Assembly (NCBI GenBank): GCA_018056955.1
Contig: JAGPEQ010000001.1
Location: 1,773-65,772 of the forward strand
DNA from: Bacteroidales bacterium
GTDB taxonomy: Bacteria > Bacteroidota > Bacteroidia > Bacteroidales > Tenuifilaceae
Length of the DNA: 64,000 bases
Direction of reading: 5' to 3'
The notes below the pieces were generated by a model. It was not told the origin of the DNA. It was given only the letters and a program-made list of their open reading frames with translations, and did not search any database. Both the position numbers and the translations under genes were made by a program. Positions 8,063 to 17,208 of the stretch are shown in pieces. Numbering within the stretch: position 1 is the stretch's first letter; each line of letters opens with the position of its first letter.

Positions 8063-9415
8063 CTAGTTAATTTTCTGCGCAATCAGAAAGTAGTTCCCCT
8101 TGCCTCCGCTCATGTCAATGGTTATTCTGTACAGCCCTTCGGTTAGCTCGGTTGTATGAACAAAATTTCCATTGGTATTGGAAGTCAGGTTGTTGGAAAT
8201 GTAGCCCCAATCCATTGAGGAGAACTCATTATCCCAGCTCTTCGAGGGGAAAAGCTTAAACTCCGCTTGCAGCCACCATGATCCCTCGGTATTCATCATG
8301 TACACGGTAGTCTGGTATTTGTTCTCGCCAACTTTGGGGCAGAAGAAGTAAGCCTGGCGAGTTGTTACACCCCAATCATCCCAGCCCCACCAAATATTTG
8401 TAACATCGTTGATAAAGGTGGGCATGGCAATTCCGGCACCAGTGAGCCAAAGGGCATCGGGGTAAACAGCATTATCCTGCCGCAGCCACATGTAGTTGAT
8501 GGTTCCAGCCCAGTAAACAACCTGGTACTTTCCGCTGGGTGCCTTAAACGTAAGAACACCGTCCTTAAAATCAAAAAAGTCGGGATTATAGGCAGCTGCC
8601 AGGTTAGTAATTCCCTCCACGGTAACCACCTCGCCCTTGGTGAATTCCACCTCGCCATGGAAGCGCCCATCCTCACCTATAAGCAGGGTGGTTGTATTAA
8701 ACTTCACGCTGGGTAGCATCTCGCCAATAAACTTCAACTCAAAAGTCATGGTGTTGAAGGATAGCTGTTCAACGGAGTAGGATGGATCGCTCAGCCTGAT
8801 ATCGCTATCGGTATGGCTGCCGATAACAATCGTATTACCCGAGGAAACCCAAACCCATTCGGCAGCCATGAGATTTTCGGAGGTTGCAATTTTACCGACA
8901 ATCTCGTTGGGGTATGACCCCGAAGGGCTGAGGTAGAGGAACGGGTTGTCAGGACTTTTAGCCAGCTTAATGGTTTCGTTGGATGTTACCAAATAAAGGG
9001 TATCACCAAGTATTGGTCGGGCAGCATGGAGCGTTTCGGTTTGCGATGTAGAAAAGCCATCAATGTTGATGGATTGAAGCTTCACGGTAACCTCACCATT
9101 ATCCTCGGCATTGGCAGCAAAGGGCAGCTTAAACTTAGCGGTAACGTTAGCGTTGTTACCCTTAGTGCGGATGGACTGTTTATAGATTTCAACATCAGCC
9201 ACTATCACCTGAATATCAAAAGTTGAAAGCGGTGTTACCTCATCGGAAACGGTAGCAGAAACGGCAATGGAGTCGCCGTAGGTTAATCCGGTGGTTGGGA
9301 TGATGGACAGATTACTTATTGCAGGTTGAGAAGTAGTTTTAGTTTCATCGTCCTCGCAGGCTGCAAGAGCAACCATGACTAAACCTGCAATGCACGCATA
9401 CTTATAAATCTTCAT
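8063..9415 (-). CDS. SusE/SusF-position surface glycan-binding lipoprotein
   Basis: This 450-residue lipoprotein has a signal peptide ending A-L-A-A-C (Cys20) followed by E-D-D-E. An N-terminal immunoglobulin-like domain (about 30-130) begins with the I-S-N-L-S-I-I-P pattern of such modules. The rest is beta-rich and tryptophan-rich, as in DUF5121/DUF5125-type proteins found directly after susD in beta-glucan loci. No catalytic motif is seen. It is inferred to hold polysaccharide at the cell surface. It lies 19 bp after susD in the same operon, and the operon's hairpin follows. Confidence 0.8.
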   Translation of the reverse strand: MKIYKYACIAGLVMVALAACEDDETKTTSQPAISNLSIIPTTGLTYGDSIAVSATVSDEVTPLSTFDIQVIVADVEIYKQSIRTKGNNANVTAKFKLPFAANAEDNGEVTVKLQSINIDGFSTSQTETLHAARPILGDTLYLVTSNETIKLAKSPDNPFLYLSPSGSYPNEIVGKIATSENLMAAEWVWVSSGNTIVIGSHTDSDIRLSDPSYSVEQLSFNTMTFELKFIGEMLPSVKFNTTTLLIGEDGRFHGEVEFTKGEVVTVEGITNLAAAYNPDFFDFKDGVLTFKAPSGKYQVVYWAGTINYMWLRQDNAVYPDALWLTGAGIAMPTFINDVTNIWWGWDDWGVTTRQAYFFCPKVGENKYQTTVYMMNTEGSWWLQAEFKLFPSKSWDNEFSSMDWGYISNNLTSNTNGNFVHTTELTEGLYRITIDMSGGKGNYFLIAQKIN

Positions 9416-9434
9416 GGTGTCGAATTTAAATGAT

Positions 9435-10916
9435 TTAGTAACCAGGGTTTTGCGTTAACATGCTATTCAAATCACGCTGTTCCTGAGGAATAGGCCAAAG
9501 TAGCCTATATGGTTGTAGTTTTCCGGCATACAGCAGCTGCCCATTACCCCCTCGAACATTCTCCATCACCGAGATGGCCCGTCCTGTTCGAAGCAAATCG
9601 AACCAGCGAATCCCCTCGAATGCCAACTCCAAACGACGTTCCTTTTCTATGATCAACCGCATTTGCTCCTTTGTTGTGGGGGAAACCGGAGGAAGGTTAA
9701 CCCTGCTCCGAATCTGGTTTACCAGCGTATCGGCACCAGGAAGGCCAAGTTCATTAAGGGCTTCGGCCTTTAGAAGGATGAAATCGGCTAATCTGAGGAG
9801 AATTATGTTGGAGGTACCAGCCTCATCTCTGATTTTATAAACAAATGGGTAAGTAGCTGCGGGCCAGTTTGCGTCTGTCCAGCTGCCGGTAACATCCTCA
9901 AACTTAATTGAAGAGTTTTTGCGGATAACATCATTTTCGGCATCAAAAGCAGCCACCAGGTCGTTGGATGGAGTGTTGAATTTTTTCCATCCAGTGCCAA
10001 GAAACATGCTAACAGCCCAGTTGCCGGTTCCAGTACTCCAGTTACCATCGTACTGGATTTCGAAAATCGCCTCGCTGGAGTTTTCATGCTGAAAATCCCA
10101 CAGGTAGTCATAGTTGCTTACCAAGCTGTATCCGCCGTTAATTACCGCATCGCAGTAGTCGTTCACCTTTGTGTAGTCAACTGGTTGGCGGGTAGCATAA
10201 ACCCTTGCCAACAAAGCATTTACAGCACCTTTGGTAACATAGCCCTTGTTGGGGGCAGTAACCGGTACGCCATCCAGTGCTGTGTTCAAATCGCTAATAA
10301 TCTGGTCGTAAACCAGATCCTTGGAGTCCCTTTTAGGGTAAAGAAGGGGGTAAACCTCTGCAACGTTATCGGCTGTTATGGTGGTAACCACATCAAGCAC
10401 CAGGGGAACATCGCCGTAAAGGCGAACCAGGTCGAAGTATGCCCAGGCTCTAATGAATGAAGCCTCGGCAACTATCTCCTTTTTACGGGCATCGGTTAGT
10501 GCCTGGTCAGTAATTTTCGGAACATTTACGATTACCGTATTGCAGTCGGTTACCATTTTGTAGAGGTACTTCCAGTCGCGCTCCACGTTCTTGTTGGTTG
10601 CATCGATGCTGTAGTTATCGAACTGTGAAAACTCGGTTCCGCTGGCACCGGCATAGGCATCGTCAGACTGCATATCTCCGTTGACAAAGTAATCGAGTTG
10701 AAACAGCTCGCCCCTAAAGTTGGAGTAGCAGGTAGCCAGCAGTGCTTCTGCCTGCTCGGCAGTGTTGTATTTTAGTGTATCATTGTTGTTATCAACGCCC
10801 AGCGTGCTGTTGGAGTAGTTTGAAATGGGGTCCTTGTCGAGAAAGTCCTCACACGAAACCACCGTGAATGTCAAAAGAGCAACGCCGGCAAGCAGGTATC
10901 CATTAAGTTTTTTCAT
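9435..10916 (-). CDS. susD: SusD-like outer-membrane glycan-binding lipoprotein
   Basis: This 493-residue RagB/SusD-family lipoprotein has its lipobox cysteine at residue 22 (V-V-S-C-E-D-F-L-D). The early E-A-L-L-A-T-C-Y helix, the L-R-L-A-D-F-I-L-L-K-A-E-A-L-N-E block near residue 375 and the E-K-E-R-R-L-E-L-A-F-E-G-I-R-W-F-D block near 430 are all diagnostic. It caps the SusC barrel and delivers oligosaccharides. It is 12 bp downstream of susC, as usual for the pair. Confidence 0.97.
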   Translation of the reverse strand: MKKLNGYLLAGVALLTFTVVSCEDFLDKDPISNYSNSTLGVDNNNDTLKYNTAEQAEALLATCYSNFRGELFQLDYFVNGDMQSDDAYAGASGTEFSQFDNYSIDATNKNVERDWKYLYKMVTDCNTVIVNVPKITDQALTDARKKEIVAEASFIRAWAYFDLVRLYGDVPLVLDVVTTITADNVAEVYPLLYPKRDSKDLVYDQIISDLNTALDGVPVTAPNKGYVTKGAVNALLARVYATRQPVDYTKVNDYCDAVINGGYSLVSNYDYLWDFQHENSSEAIFEIQYDGNWSTGTGNWAVSMFLGTGWKKFNTPSNDLVAAFDAENDVIRKNSSIKFEDVTGSWTDANWPAATYPFVYKIRDEAGTSNIILLRLADFILLKAEALNELGLPGADTLVNQIRSRVNLPPVSPTTKEQMRLIIEKERRLELAFEGIRWFDLLRTGRAISVMENVRGGNGQLLYAGKLQPYRLLWPIPQEQRDLNSMLTQNPGY

Positions 10917-10928
10917 ATCTCTCGGAAT

Positions 10929-13904
10929 TTAAAATTCGAACGACAAACCAAAAATGTAAGATCTCGATTGCGGATAGGTGCCGTAGTCAACACCCTGAAC
11001 CACGCTGCTATTTCCACCGTAGTTAACCTCGGGATCGAATCCGTTGTAGCCTGTAATGGTAAACAGGTTGGTAGCGGTTGCATAGAGGGTGAAGTTTTTA
11101 ATGCTCACTCTACTAAGCCACTTGGAAGGAAGCGAGTAGGACAGGGTAAGAGCCTTTAGCCTGAAGTATGATCCATCCTCAACAAAGCGGGTAGAGTTGT
11201 GCACATTGAAAGTGCTACCATCGCTCACCGCTCTGGGCATATCGGTAATTTGACCCGGTCGTTTCCACCTGCGCAGCACCTCGGTTGTTTGATTTTTCAC
11301 ATCAAACATTCCCTCGGTGTCAATCCGCGAAGCGTTAAAAATATCATTCCCCTGAGTGCCCTGGAAGAATAGGGTTAAGCCTATTCCCTTGTAGGTTAAG
11401 GTTTGATTTAAGCCGTAGATGAAGTCAGGTTCAGCTGAGCCAATAACCGTACGATCGTCAGGGTCAATAACGCCGTTGCTATTCCGATCCTCATAAATCA
11501 TATCGCCAGTTTCGGGGTCAACTCCTTTTGCCACATAGCCGTAGAATGTTCCAAGAGAGTAGCCTGGACTCATTCGTATGACGTACTCGTTGTTGCTTTC
11601 GAGCTGGGCAAAGTTGTAAATCTGCGATAACTGAAGCTCGGTAATCTCGTTGCGGTTCATGGACCAGAACAGGTTTGTACTCCACTTCAGTTCATGCCTG
11701 AAGTCCTTTGCATCGAGCGAAAGCTCCACACCCCAGTTTTTCATTTTTCCATCGTTGCGGGTAATGTAATCAACCGCAGCAGAACCCGATGGAAGCGGAA
11801 CATTAACCAGTAACCCATTGGTCTTCTTCCAGTACACATCGCCGGTGAAGCTCAAATGCGAGTCTAGCACGGTAAGGTCAAGCCCCACGTTGGACTGATA
11901 GGTAACCTCCCATTTGAGTGAAGGATTCTCCAGGGTCATCTGGTAAATTCCAGGACCTGAAAGTGGGTTGGTTGGAGACTGTCGGGAAAAACCATAAAGA
12001 GCCTGCCATGCGTAGTCGCCTATTCCCTCTTGGTTTCCATTCCGACCCCATCCCCCACGAATTTTCAAATCGTTAATAAACAGGACATTCTTTAAGAATG
12101 GTTCGGATGATAACCTCCATGCAGCCGAAAACGAGGGGAAGAAATCCCATCGGTTATCAGAGGATAACTTGGAAGAACCGTCATAGCGGAAGTTAGCTGT
12201 AAAGAGGTATTTACTCATGTAGTTATAGGATACACGTCCAAAAAATGATGCAATTGCCCATTCCGAAGCGCTTGATGCGGCATAGGTAATCTGATTAGCA
12301 GCATTAATGGTAGTTACAGCAGAATTTTTCGGAAAGTCTTTAGCAGAAATGTACGATTGATCCCAGCGTGAGGATTGGGCTGACTGACCTGCCTGAACGG
12401 AGAGGTTGTGGTTGCCAAAGGTCTTTTCGTATGATAGCACGTTCTCTATCAACCAAACCAAGGAGTTTGACTTATCGGCCTCACCAATTCCGTTTTCTGT
12501 GCGTCCATAAACAGTTTTGACAGGGTCAATATAGAGATCGCGCTGGTAAATATACCCATCAATCCCAAAGTTTGACTTCAACTTTAAATCCTTTAAGAAG
12601 GCAATTTCAGTATTTGCGTTGGCCAGCACCCGCTCGGTTTTCGACTGGTTAATACGAGAAGCATAAGCCAAGGGGTTTTCCCACGAATTCTGGAATGGAT
12701 TTACCTCGTACTGTTCGGGTTTATTCGGATCCCAGATATGAAGGAAGGGTGGAGTGTTAATGGCGCTAAGGATAGTGCCCGCCCTTCCGGAGTTCGCATT
12801 ATCGCTAACGTCGTTGTACCAGTTATGAATAAAGCTGATATTCGTTCCAACCTTTAGCCACTTGGATAAGTCGCTGTTGATGTTGGTTCTTATGGAGTAC
12901 TTTTTATTTTCAGCGGGCTTAACTATGCCTTTTTCATCGGAGAAACCTGCCGAAAAGTAGTACTTCATTTTCTCAGTACCGTTGGAAACCGAAACCTGGT
13001 AGTTCTGAATTTGTCCGGTGCTGAAGGTTTCATTAATCCAGTTGGTATAGTTAGTCTGGGAGGCAGGAACGGTTCCCGGACCCTTGATTTCATCCATCAG
13101 CTCCCGATACTGCTCTGTGTTCAGAACATCCAGAGAATTAGCCAGATTAGAAAAGCCCAAATAGCTGTTAACCGAAACTGAAGCAACTCCGGTCTTTGCA
13201 TGCTTGGTGGTAATAATTACCACACCATTTGCCGCACGTGCGCCATAAATTGCGGCGGAAGAAGCATCCTTTAACACCTGAACCGTTTCAACATCCTGCG
13301 GGTTCAGCGCTTGCATGCTTGTAGTAGGAACTCCATCAATTACAAACAGGGGGTCGTTACCAGCTAACACCGATGTTGCACCTCTAACCCTAATAATTGC
13401 ATCCCCTCCGGGTTTACCCGAAGGTAGCACAACCTGAACTCCTGCGGCCTTTCCCTGTATTGCCTGTGCCACGTTGGTTAAGGGTCGTTTGTCAAAATCA
13501 TCAGTCGAAACCACCGAAACAGCGGTGGTAATGTCCTTCTTCCGGCTGGTGCCATATCCTATAACCACCACCTCGGAGATGTCCAAGCTTTCGCTTTCGA
13601 GAACTACATCAATAATTGAACGCCCACCAACAATCTCCTCAACACTTTTCATGCCGATAAAGGAGAATTGCAGAACGGCATTTTCAGGAGCACTAATGTT
13701 GTACTTTCCGTCCACATCGGTAATAGTCCAATTTGTGGTTCCCTTTACAACAATATTAACACCTGCCATTGGCTCTCCCTCCCTGTCGGTAACCTTTCCG
13801 GAAACCGAAATGGTTTGCGCCATTGAAGGGATCCAATACACGCATAGTATGCCCAGAAGAACTATACGTGCACCTTTTCTAAAAATCTTTAAGAAATACT
13901 TCAT
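10929..13904 (-). CDS. susC: SusC-like TonB-dependent outer-membrane oligosaccharide transporter
   Basis: This 991-residue SusC/RagA-family receptor has a signal peptide ending near S-M-A-Q (residue 30). A carboxypeptidase-D-like N-terminal domain (about 31-115) and a TonB-box-like stretch, E-V-V-V-I-G-Y-G, follow. The plug carries the family's V-L-K-D-A-S-S-A-A-I-Y-G-A-R-A-A-N-G-V block. The C-terminal barrel ends in an aromatic strand (L-S-F-E-F). It imports oligosaccharides through the outer membrane using TonB energy, with the adjacent SusD as lid. The gap to the upstream GH3 gene is only 25 bp, so it is probably read from the promoter near 16.3 kb. Confidence 0.97.
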   Translation of the reverse strand: MKYFLKIFRKGARIVLLGILCVYWIPSMAQTISVSGKVTDREGEPMAGVNIVVKGTTNWTITDVDGKYNISAPENAVLQFSFIGMKSVEEIVGGRSIIDVVLESESLDISEVVVIGYGTSRKKDITTAVSVVSTDDFDKRPLTNVAQAIQGKAAGVQVVLPSGKPGGDAIIRVRGATSVLAGNDPLFVIDGVPTTSMQALNPQDVETVQVLKDASSAAIYGARAANGVVIITTKHAKTGVASVSVNSYLGFSNLANSLDVLNTEQYRELMDEIKGPGTVPASQTNYTNWINETFSTGQIQNYQVSVSNGTEKMKYYFSAGFSDEKGIVKPAENKKYSIRTNINSDLSKWLKVGTNISFIHNWYNDVSDNANSGRAGTILSAINTPPFLHIWDPNKPEQYEVNPFQNSWENPLAYASRINQSKTERVLANANTEIAFLKDLKLKSNFGIDGYIYQRDLYIDPVKTVYGRTENGIGEADKSNSLVWLIENVLSYEKTFGNHNLSVQAGQSAQSSRWDQSYISAKDFPKNSAVTTINAANQITYAASSASEWAIASFFGRVSYNYMSKYLFTANFRYDGSSKLSSDNRWDFFPSFSAAWRLSSEPFLKNVLFINDLKIRGGWGRNGNQEGIGDYAWQALYGFSRQSPTNPLSGPGIYQMTLENPSLKWEVTYQSNVGLDLTVLDSHLSFTGDVYWKKTNGLLVNVPLPSGSAAVDYITRNDGKMKNWGVELSLDAKDFRHELKWSTNLFWSMNRNEITELQLSQIYNFAQLESNNEYVIRMSPGYSLGTFYGYVAKGVDPETGDMIYEDRNSNGVIDPDDRTVIGSAEPDFIYGLNQTLTYKGIGLTLFFQGTQGNDIFNASRIDTEGMFDVKNQTTEVLRRWKRPGQITDMPRAVSDGSTFNVHNSTRFVEDGSYFRLKALTLSYSLPSKWLSRVSIKNFTLYATATNLFTITGYNGFDPEVNYGGNSSVVQGVDYGTYPQSRSYIFGLSFEF

Positions 13905-13929
13905 AGCTTTAGATTTAAGGTTTGAAACA

Positions 13930-16239
13930 TTAGTTTACTATAAGAAATTTGGCGCTTAGATTTCCAACCGATATGAGAAACTCCCCCGGCTCAACTAACA
14001 GCTTACCATTGCCATCAACAAAAGCCAGCTCGCTGCTGCTGAGTTTGAAGGTTAAAGTTTTAGCTTCTCCGGGGGCAAGTTCAATTTTGGCAAACTTCCT
14101 AAGGCGTTTCACATCGGGGGTAATGGTGGCTACTAAATCGGAGGTGTAAAGTTGCACCACCTCCTTTCCTGTTCTATTCCCCGTGTTGCGAACATTTACT
14201 GTAACGGTTAAGGTGTCATTTTGCCTAAACTCACTTTTACTAGTCGCCAGCTGGCTATACTCAAAGGTAGTGTAGCTAAGGCCGAAACCGAATGGATACT
14301 GAGGGTTATAGTCCGATTCGTAGCTGTAGGCTCCAATATTTGGCTTTTGCTCCTCAGCTGGTTTATGATAGTAAACAACAGTAGAGTTAGGGTAGCTGGG
14401 GTAGGTGTAGGGTAACCTGCCGGAAGGATTAATGTCGCCAAAAAGAATGTCGGCCAGCGCATTGGCGCCATAGCTGCCCGGGAGGTAAGTTTGAACTACC
14501 GCAGCCATCAAAGGCTCAATGGGGCTAAAGACCCTTGGTCGCCCCTCGTTTAAAACAAGTATAACAGGCTTGCCGGTTTTAGCAAGTTCCTCTGCCAAAT
14601 TAAGCTGCTTGCTTCCCAGGTATAAGTCGTTAAGGTCCCCGGGTTTCTCAGCATAGCTATTTTCGCCAAGGCAAAGAATGATAACGTCGGCCTTACGAGC
14701 GGCAGCAGCTGACTCTTCGAACTTATCGTACTGCTCTTCATAGTATCGTCCGTAGGGCGGATAGCTTACCCCGGGGATATAGCTGACCTCCGATTGGGGT
14801 ACCTTACTTTTAATGGCCTCAAAAATGGTATTGAACCTGCCGGCAAATTCCTCAACCTTCTCACCCTGCCAGGAGTATGACCAACCTCCATCAAGGGTTC
14901 TCATGGAGTTTGCGTTGGGCCCGGCAACAAGAATTTTATATCTTTTATCCTTGCTCAAGGGCAGAATGCCATTGCTATTTTTGAGCAGGGTAATAGACTC
15001 GCCAGCTGCCTGGTATGAAACTTTGGCAAACTCCTCGGAGCCAGCCTTAGGGTAATCACCCAGCACTGTAGTTGGACGCTCAAACAAACCAAGTTCAACC
15101 TTAAGCTTAAGTATTCGCATCACGGCATCGTCAATCCGGCTCTCCTCTACCGAGCCCTCCCTCACCAGCTCCGCCAGCAGGTTACAAAAATCCTTGTAGC
15201 GGTATGGGATCATCGCCATGTCAATACCGGCATTAATAGCCAATCCAATAGCCTCCTTTTCGGTGGCAGCAACCCTATCCCGCCGGTAAAGGTTTTCAAT
15301 GTCGTTCCAATCGGTAACCACCACCCCGCTAAAACCCAACTCATCCTTAAGTAGATCGGTAATAATGTAATGGCTGGCATGAACAGAAATCCCGTTAATT
15401 ACCCCGGAGTTAACCATAATCGTTTTAACCCCGGCATCAACAGCGGCCTTAAATGGGGGCAGATGGTATTCCCTAAGTGCGATGTCTGGTAGCTGCGCAG
15501 GGGTCCTGTCCTTACCGGATGCAGGCACCGAGTAGCCCAGGTAATGCTTGGCACAGGCAGCAACTTTTAGCGGATGGGAAACATCTACACCCTGATATCC
15601 ATCTATCAGCGCAACCCCCATTTTACCGCACAGGTATGGATCCTCTCCAAATCCTTCATACTGCCTCGGAAAACGAGGATCAGCCCCTAGATCAAGGACA
15701 GGGGAGAAAACCCAGGGGATTCCGCTTGCACGCGTCTCGTAGGCTGCTATGCTTCCGATTTCCCGAACGAGTGAATCGTTCCATGTTGCCGCCATGCCTA
15801 TTTGTTGCGGAAAAAGGGTAGCCTCTGCCGTATAGTTTGCGCCATGAACTGCATCAATGCCATACAGAATTGGTATAGCCAACCTGGTTTTGGTTACGGC
15901 CATATTCTGAATGGTACTAATAATTCCGTTCCACGTTGTAAACGAGCGTGCCCTGTTATTGCTGCTGTTAAGTATTGAGCCAACATGGTAGTCAACAATC
16001 GCCTCCTGTAGTTCAGCCGTATCCAGCTCAAAAGGCTCATAGCTGTTAAACAGGCTATCCCCCTTCCCAACTACATCAAGTGTAATCTGAGCCATCTGGC
16101 CTACCTTTTCCTCAAGGGTCATCCTGTCCAGCATGGCCTTAGCCACCTGCTCAGCATCGCTTCTTTTTTCAACATTGCAGGAGCCAAAAATCAATGCCAT
16201 TATTGTAATTCCCAATGGCCACAATCTTATTCTATACAT
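13930..16239 (-). CDS. GH3 family beta-glucosidase lipoprotein
   Basis: This 769-residue GH3 enzyme is predicted to be a lipoprotein (I-F-G-S-C, Cys21). The (beta/alpha)8 domain contains K-H-Y (about 231-233) and the catalytic nucleophile Asp310 in V-V-V-T-D-W-N-D. The alpha/beta sandwich domain and a C-terminal fibronectin-III-like domain (about 680-769) follow. Its likely role is releasing glucose from beta-gluco-oligosaccharides made by the GH30 enzymes. It is the first gene of the minus-strand locus, facing the regulator gene across a 217-bp promoter region. Confidence 0.95.
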   Translation of the reverse strand: MYRIRLWPLGITIMALIFGSCNVEKRSDAEQVAKAMLDRMTLEEKVGQMAQITLDVVGKGDSLFNSYEPFELDTAELQEAIVDYHVGSILNSSNNRARSFTTWNGIISTIQNMAVTKTRLAIPILYGIDAVHGANYTAEATLFPQQIGMAATWNDSLVREIGSIAAYETRASGIPWVFSPVLDLGADPRFPRQYEGFGEDPYLCGKMGVALIDGYQGVDVSHPLKVAACAKHYLGYSVPASGKDRTPAQLPDIALREYHLPPFKAAVDAGVKTIMVNSGVINGISVHASHYIITDLLKDELGFSGVVVTDWNDIENLYRRDRVAATEKEAIGLAINAGIDMAMIPYRYKDFCNLLAELVREGSVEESRIDDAVMRILKLKVELGLFERPTTVLGDYPKAGSEEFAKVSYQAAGESITLLKNSNGILPLSKDKRYKILVAGPNANSMRTLDGGWSYSWQGEKVEEFAGRFNTIFEAIKSKVPQSEVSYIPGVSYPPYGRYYEEQYDKFEESAAAARKADVIILCLGENSYAEKPGDLNDLYLGSKQLNLAEELAKTGKPVILVLNEGRPRVFSPIEPLMAAVVQTYLPGSYGANALADILFGDINPSGRLPYTYPSYPNSTVVYYHKPAEEQKPNIGAYSYESDYNPQYPFGFGLSYTTFEYSQLATSKSEFRQNDTLTVTVNVRNTGNRTGKEVVQLYTSDLVATITPDVKRLRKFAKIELAPGEAKTLTFKLSSSELAFVDGNGKLLVEPGEFLISVGNLSAKFLIVN

Positions 16240-16270
16240 ATTCTTAGGGGTAGGTACTTTTTTGCTTTAT

Positions 16271-16289
16271 AAGTGTCTTTTTGACAATA
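16271..16289. promoter_or_regulatory. Candidate operator 1 of the NUDIX regulator
   Basis: AAGTGTCTTTTTGACAATA shares its left arm and T-rich 7-nt centre with the perfect inverted repeat at 16332. Its right arm keeps only the ACA core. It would cover the transcription start of the GH3-led operon, a repressing position. Confidence 0.5.
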
Positions 16290-16297
16290 TTAAAATA

Positions 16298-16328
16298 CAA
16301 ATATAAGTAGGTAATTATTAAAATCAAA
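16298..16328 (-). promoter_or_regulatory. Promoter of the GH3-susCD operon
   Basis: Read on the minus strand, TTTG (16328-16325) is followed after exactly 19 nt by TATATTTG (16305-16298). This matches the Bacteroidota sigma-ABfr pattern TTTG-N19-21-TAnnTTTG. Candidate operators flank it on both sides. Confidence 0.65.
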
Positions 16329-16331
16329 TAA

Positions 16332-16350
16332 AAGTGTATTTTTAACACTT
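16332..16350. promoter_or_regulatory. Candidate operator 2: perfect 19-bp inverted repeat
   Basis: AAGTGT (16332-16337), a 7-nt A/T spacer, and ACACTT (16345-16350) form a perfect palindrome. It lies just upstream of the -33 box of the GH3 operon and between the two divergent transcription units, a typical site for the adjacent NUDIX-wHTH regulator. Confidence 0.6.
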
Positions 16351-16429
16351 ATTTTTCAAAAAAACAACTTCGGCTATTTTTGAATTAAATTTTGAAGATA
16401 AAGGGGTGGTGCTTTTGTAATTTTTAAAC

Positions 16430-16437
16430 TAAGTTTG
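16430..16437 (+). promoter_or_regulatory. -7 promoter element of the NUDIX regulator gene
   Basis: TAAGTTTG matches TAnnTTTG and lies 19 bp before the ATG at 16457, implying a short leader. Confidence 0.5.
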
Positions 16438-16456
16438 CAGCCAAATATACGTTGGT

Positions 16457-17191
16457 ATGGATGATGAGTTAAGACTAATACCCAACCTTTCGATTGATTG
16501 TGTAATTTTCGGGTGGGATGAGGGTGTGCTGAAGGTGTTACTTCGAAAGGAGCTGATTGAGTACAAGAATATTGTTCACATCGAGTGGAAACTTCCCGGA
16601 AACCACGTGGGGATGAACGAGCGGATAGAAGATACAGCCACGAGGGTACTCAAAGAGCAAGCCGGTTTAGAAAACATCTACATGAAGCAGTTCAGGGTAT
16701 TTAGCGATTTGGACCGCTTACGCCGGCGTGAGATGGACTACCGGTGGATAAAAAAGAACGGGCTTGGGGAGGATAGGGTGATTACCGTTGGGTTTTACTC
16801 GCTGGTAAACCTGTTAAACTTTGATTCTTCTAAACTTCTAAATGTTGCCGAATGGCATAATGTTAACGAGGTGGAGAGCTTAATTTTCGACCATAAGGAG
16901 ATTCTAGACGAGGCCCTAAAAAAGCTCAAGGAGGATGTAACCATGCACCCCATAGTATTTGAGCTGCTTCCGAAGAAATTCACTCTTACCCAGCTTCAAC
17001 AGATTTATGAGGTAATTCTGGGTACGCGTTTCGATAAGCGGAATTTCCGCCGCAAGATTTCTAACCTCAAGTACGTGGTTTCCTGCAACGAGAAACAGTA
17101 CGGTGTAGGCCATAAACCTCCGTCACTATTCAGATTTGACGCAAAAATTTACTCCAAAATTCACCAGAAAAATCTCGACGCTACCGCTTAA
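16457..17191 (+). CDS. NUDIX-domain transcriptional regulator (NrtR/AraR-like)
   Basis: This 244-residue protein has two parts. Residues about 10-150 form a NUDIX fold. The NUDIX box is present but degenerate (G-N-H-V-G then E-x5-A-x3-L-K-E-Q-A-G), consistent with ligand sensing rather than hydrolysis. Residues about 165-235 form a winged helix (F-T-L-T-Q-L-Q-Q-I-Y-E, R-N-F-R-R-K-I). Proteins of this build regulate NAD metabolism or sugar use; in Bacteroides some control sugar-catabolic genes. It is divergent from the PUL, so it probably controls GH3-susCD through the inverted repeats at 16271 and 16332. The effector is unknown; a sugar or sugar phosphate derived from the glycan is likely. 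Confidence 0.85.
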   Translation: MDDELRLIPNLSIDCVIFGWDEGVLKVLLRKELIEYKNIVHIEWKLPGNHVGMNERIEDTATRVLKEQAGLENIYMKQFRVFSDLDRLRRREMDYRWIKKNGLGEDRVITVGFYSLVNLLNFDSSKLLNVAEWHNVNEVESLIFDHKEILDEALKKLKEDVTMHPIVFELLPKKFTLTQLQQIYEVILGTRFDKRNFRRKISNLKYVVSCNEKQYGVGHKPPSLFRFDAKIYSKIHQKNLDATA

Positions 17192-17208
17192 CCTCAACTT
17201 TAAAGCTC

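Noticed and set aside
8365..8676. Long frames inside the PUL genes on other frames or strands (for example 8365-8676, 9803-10111, 13474-13959)
   Set aside because: They are out-of-frame shadows of well-supported genes with no recognisable content.
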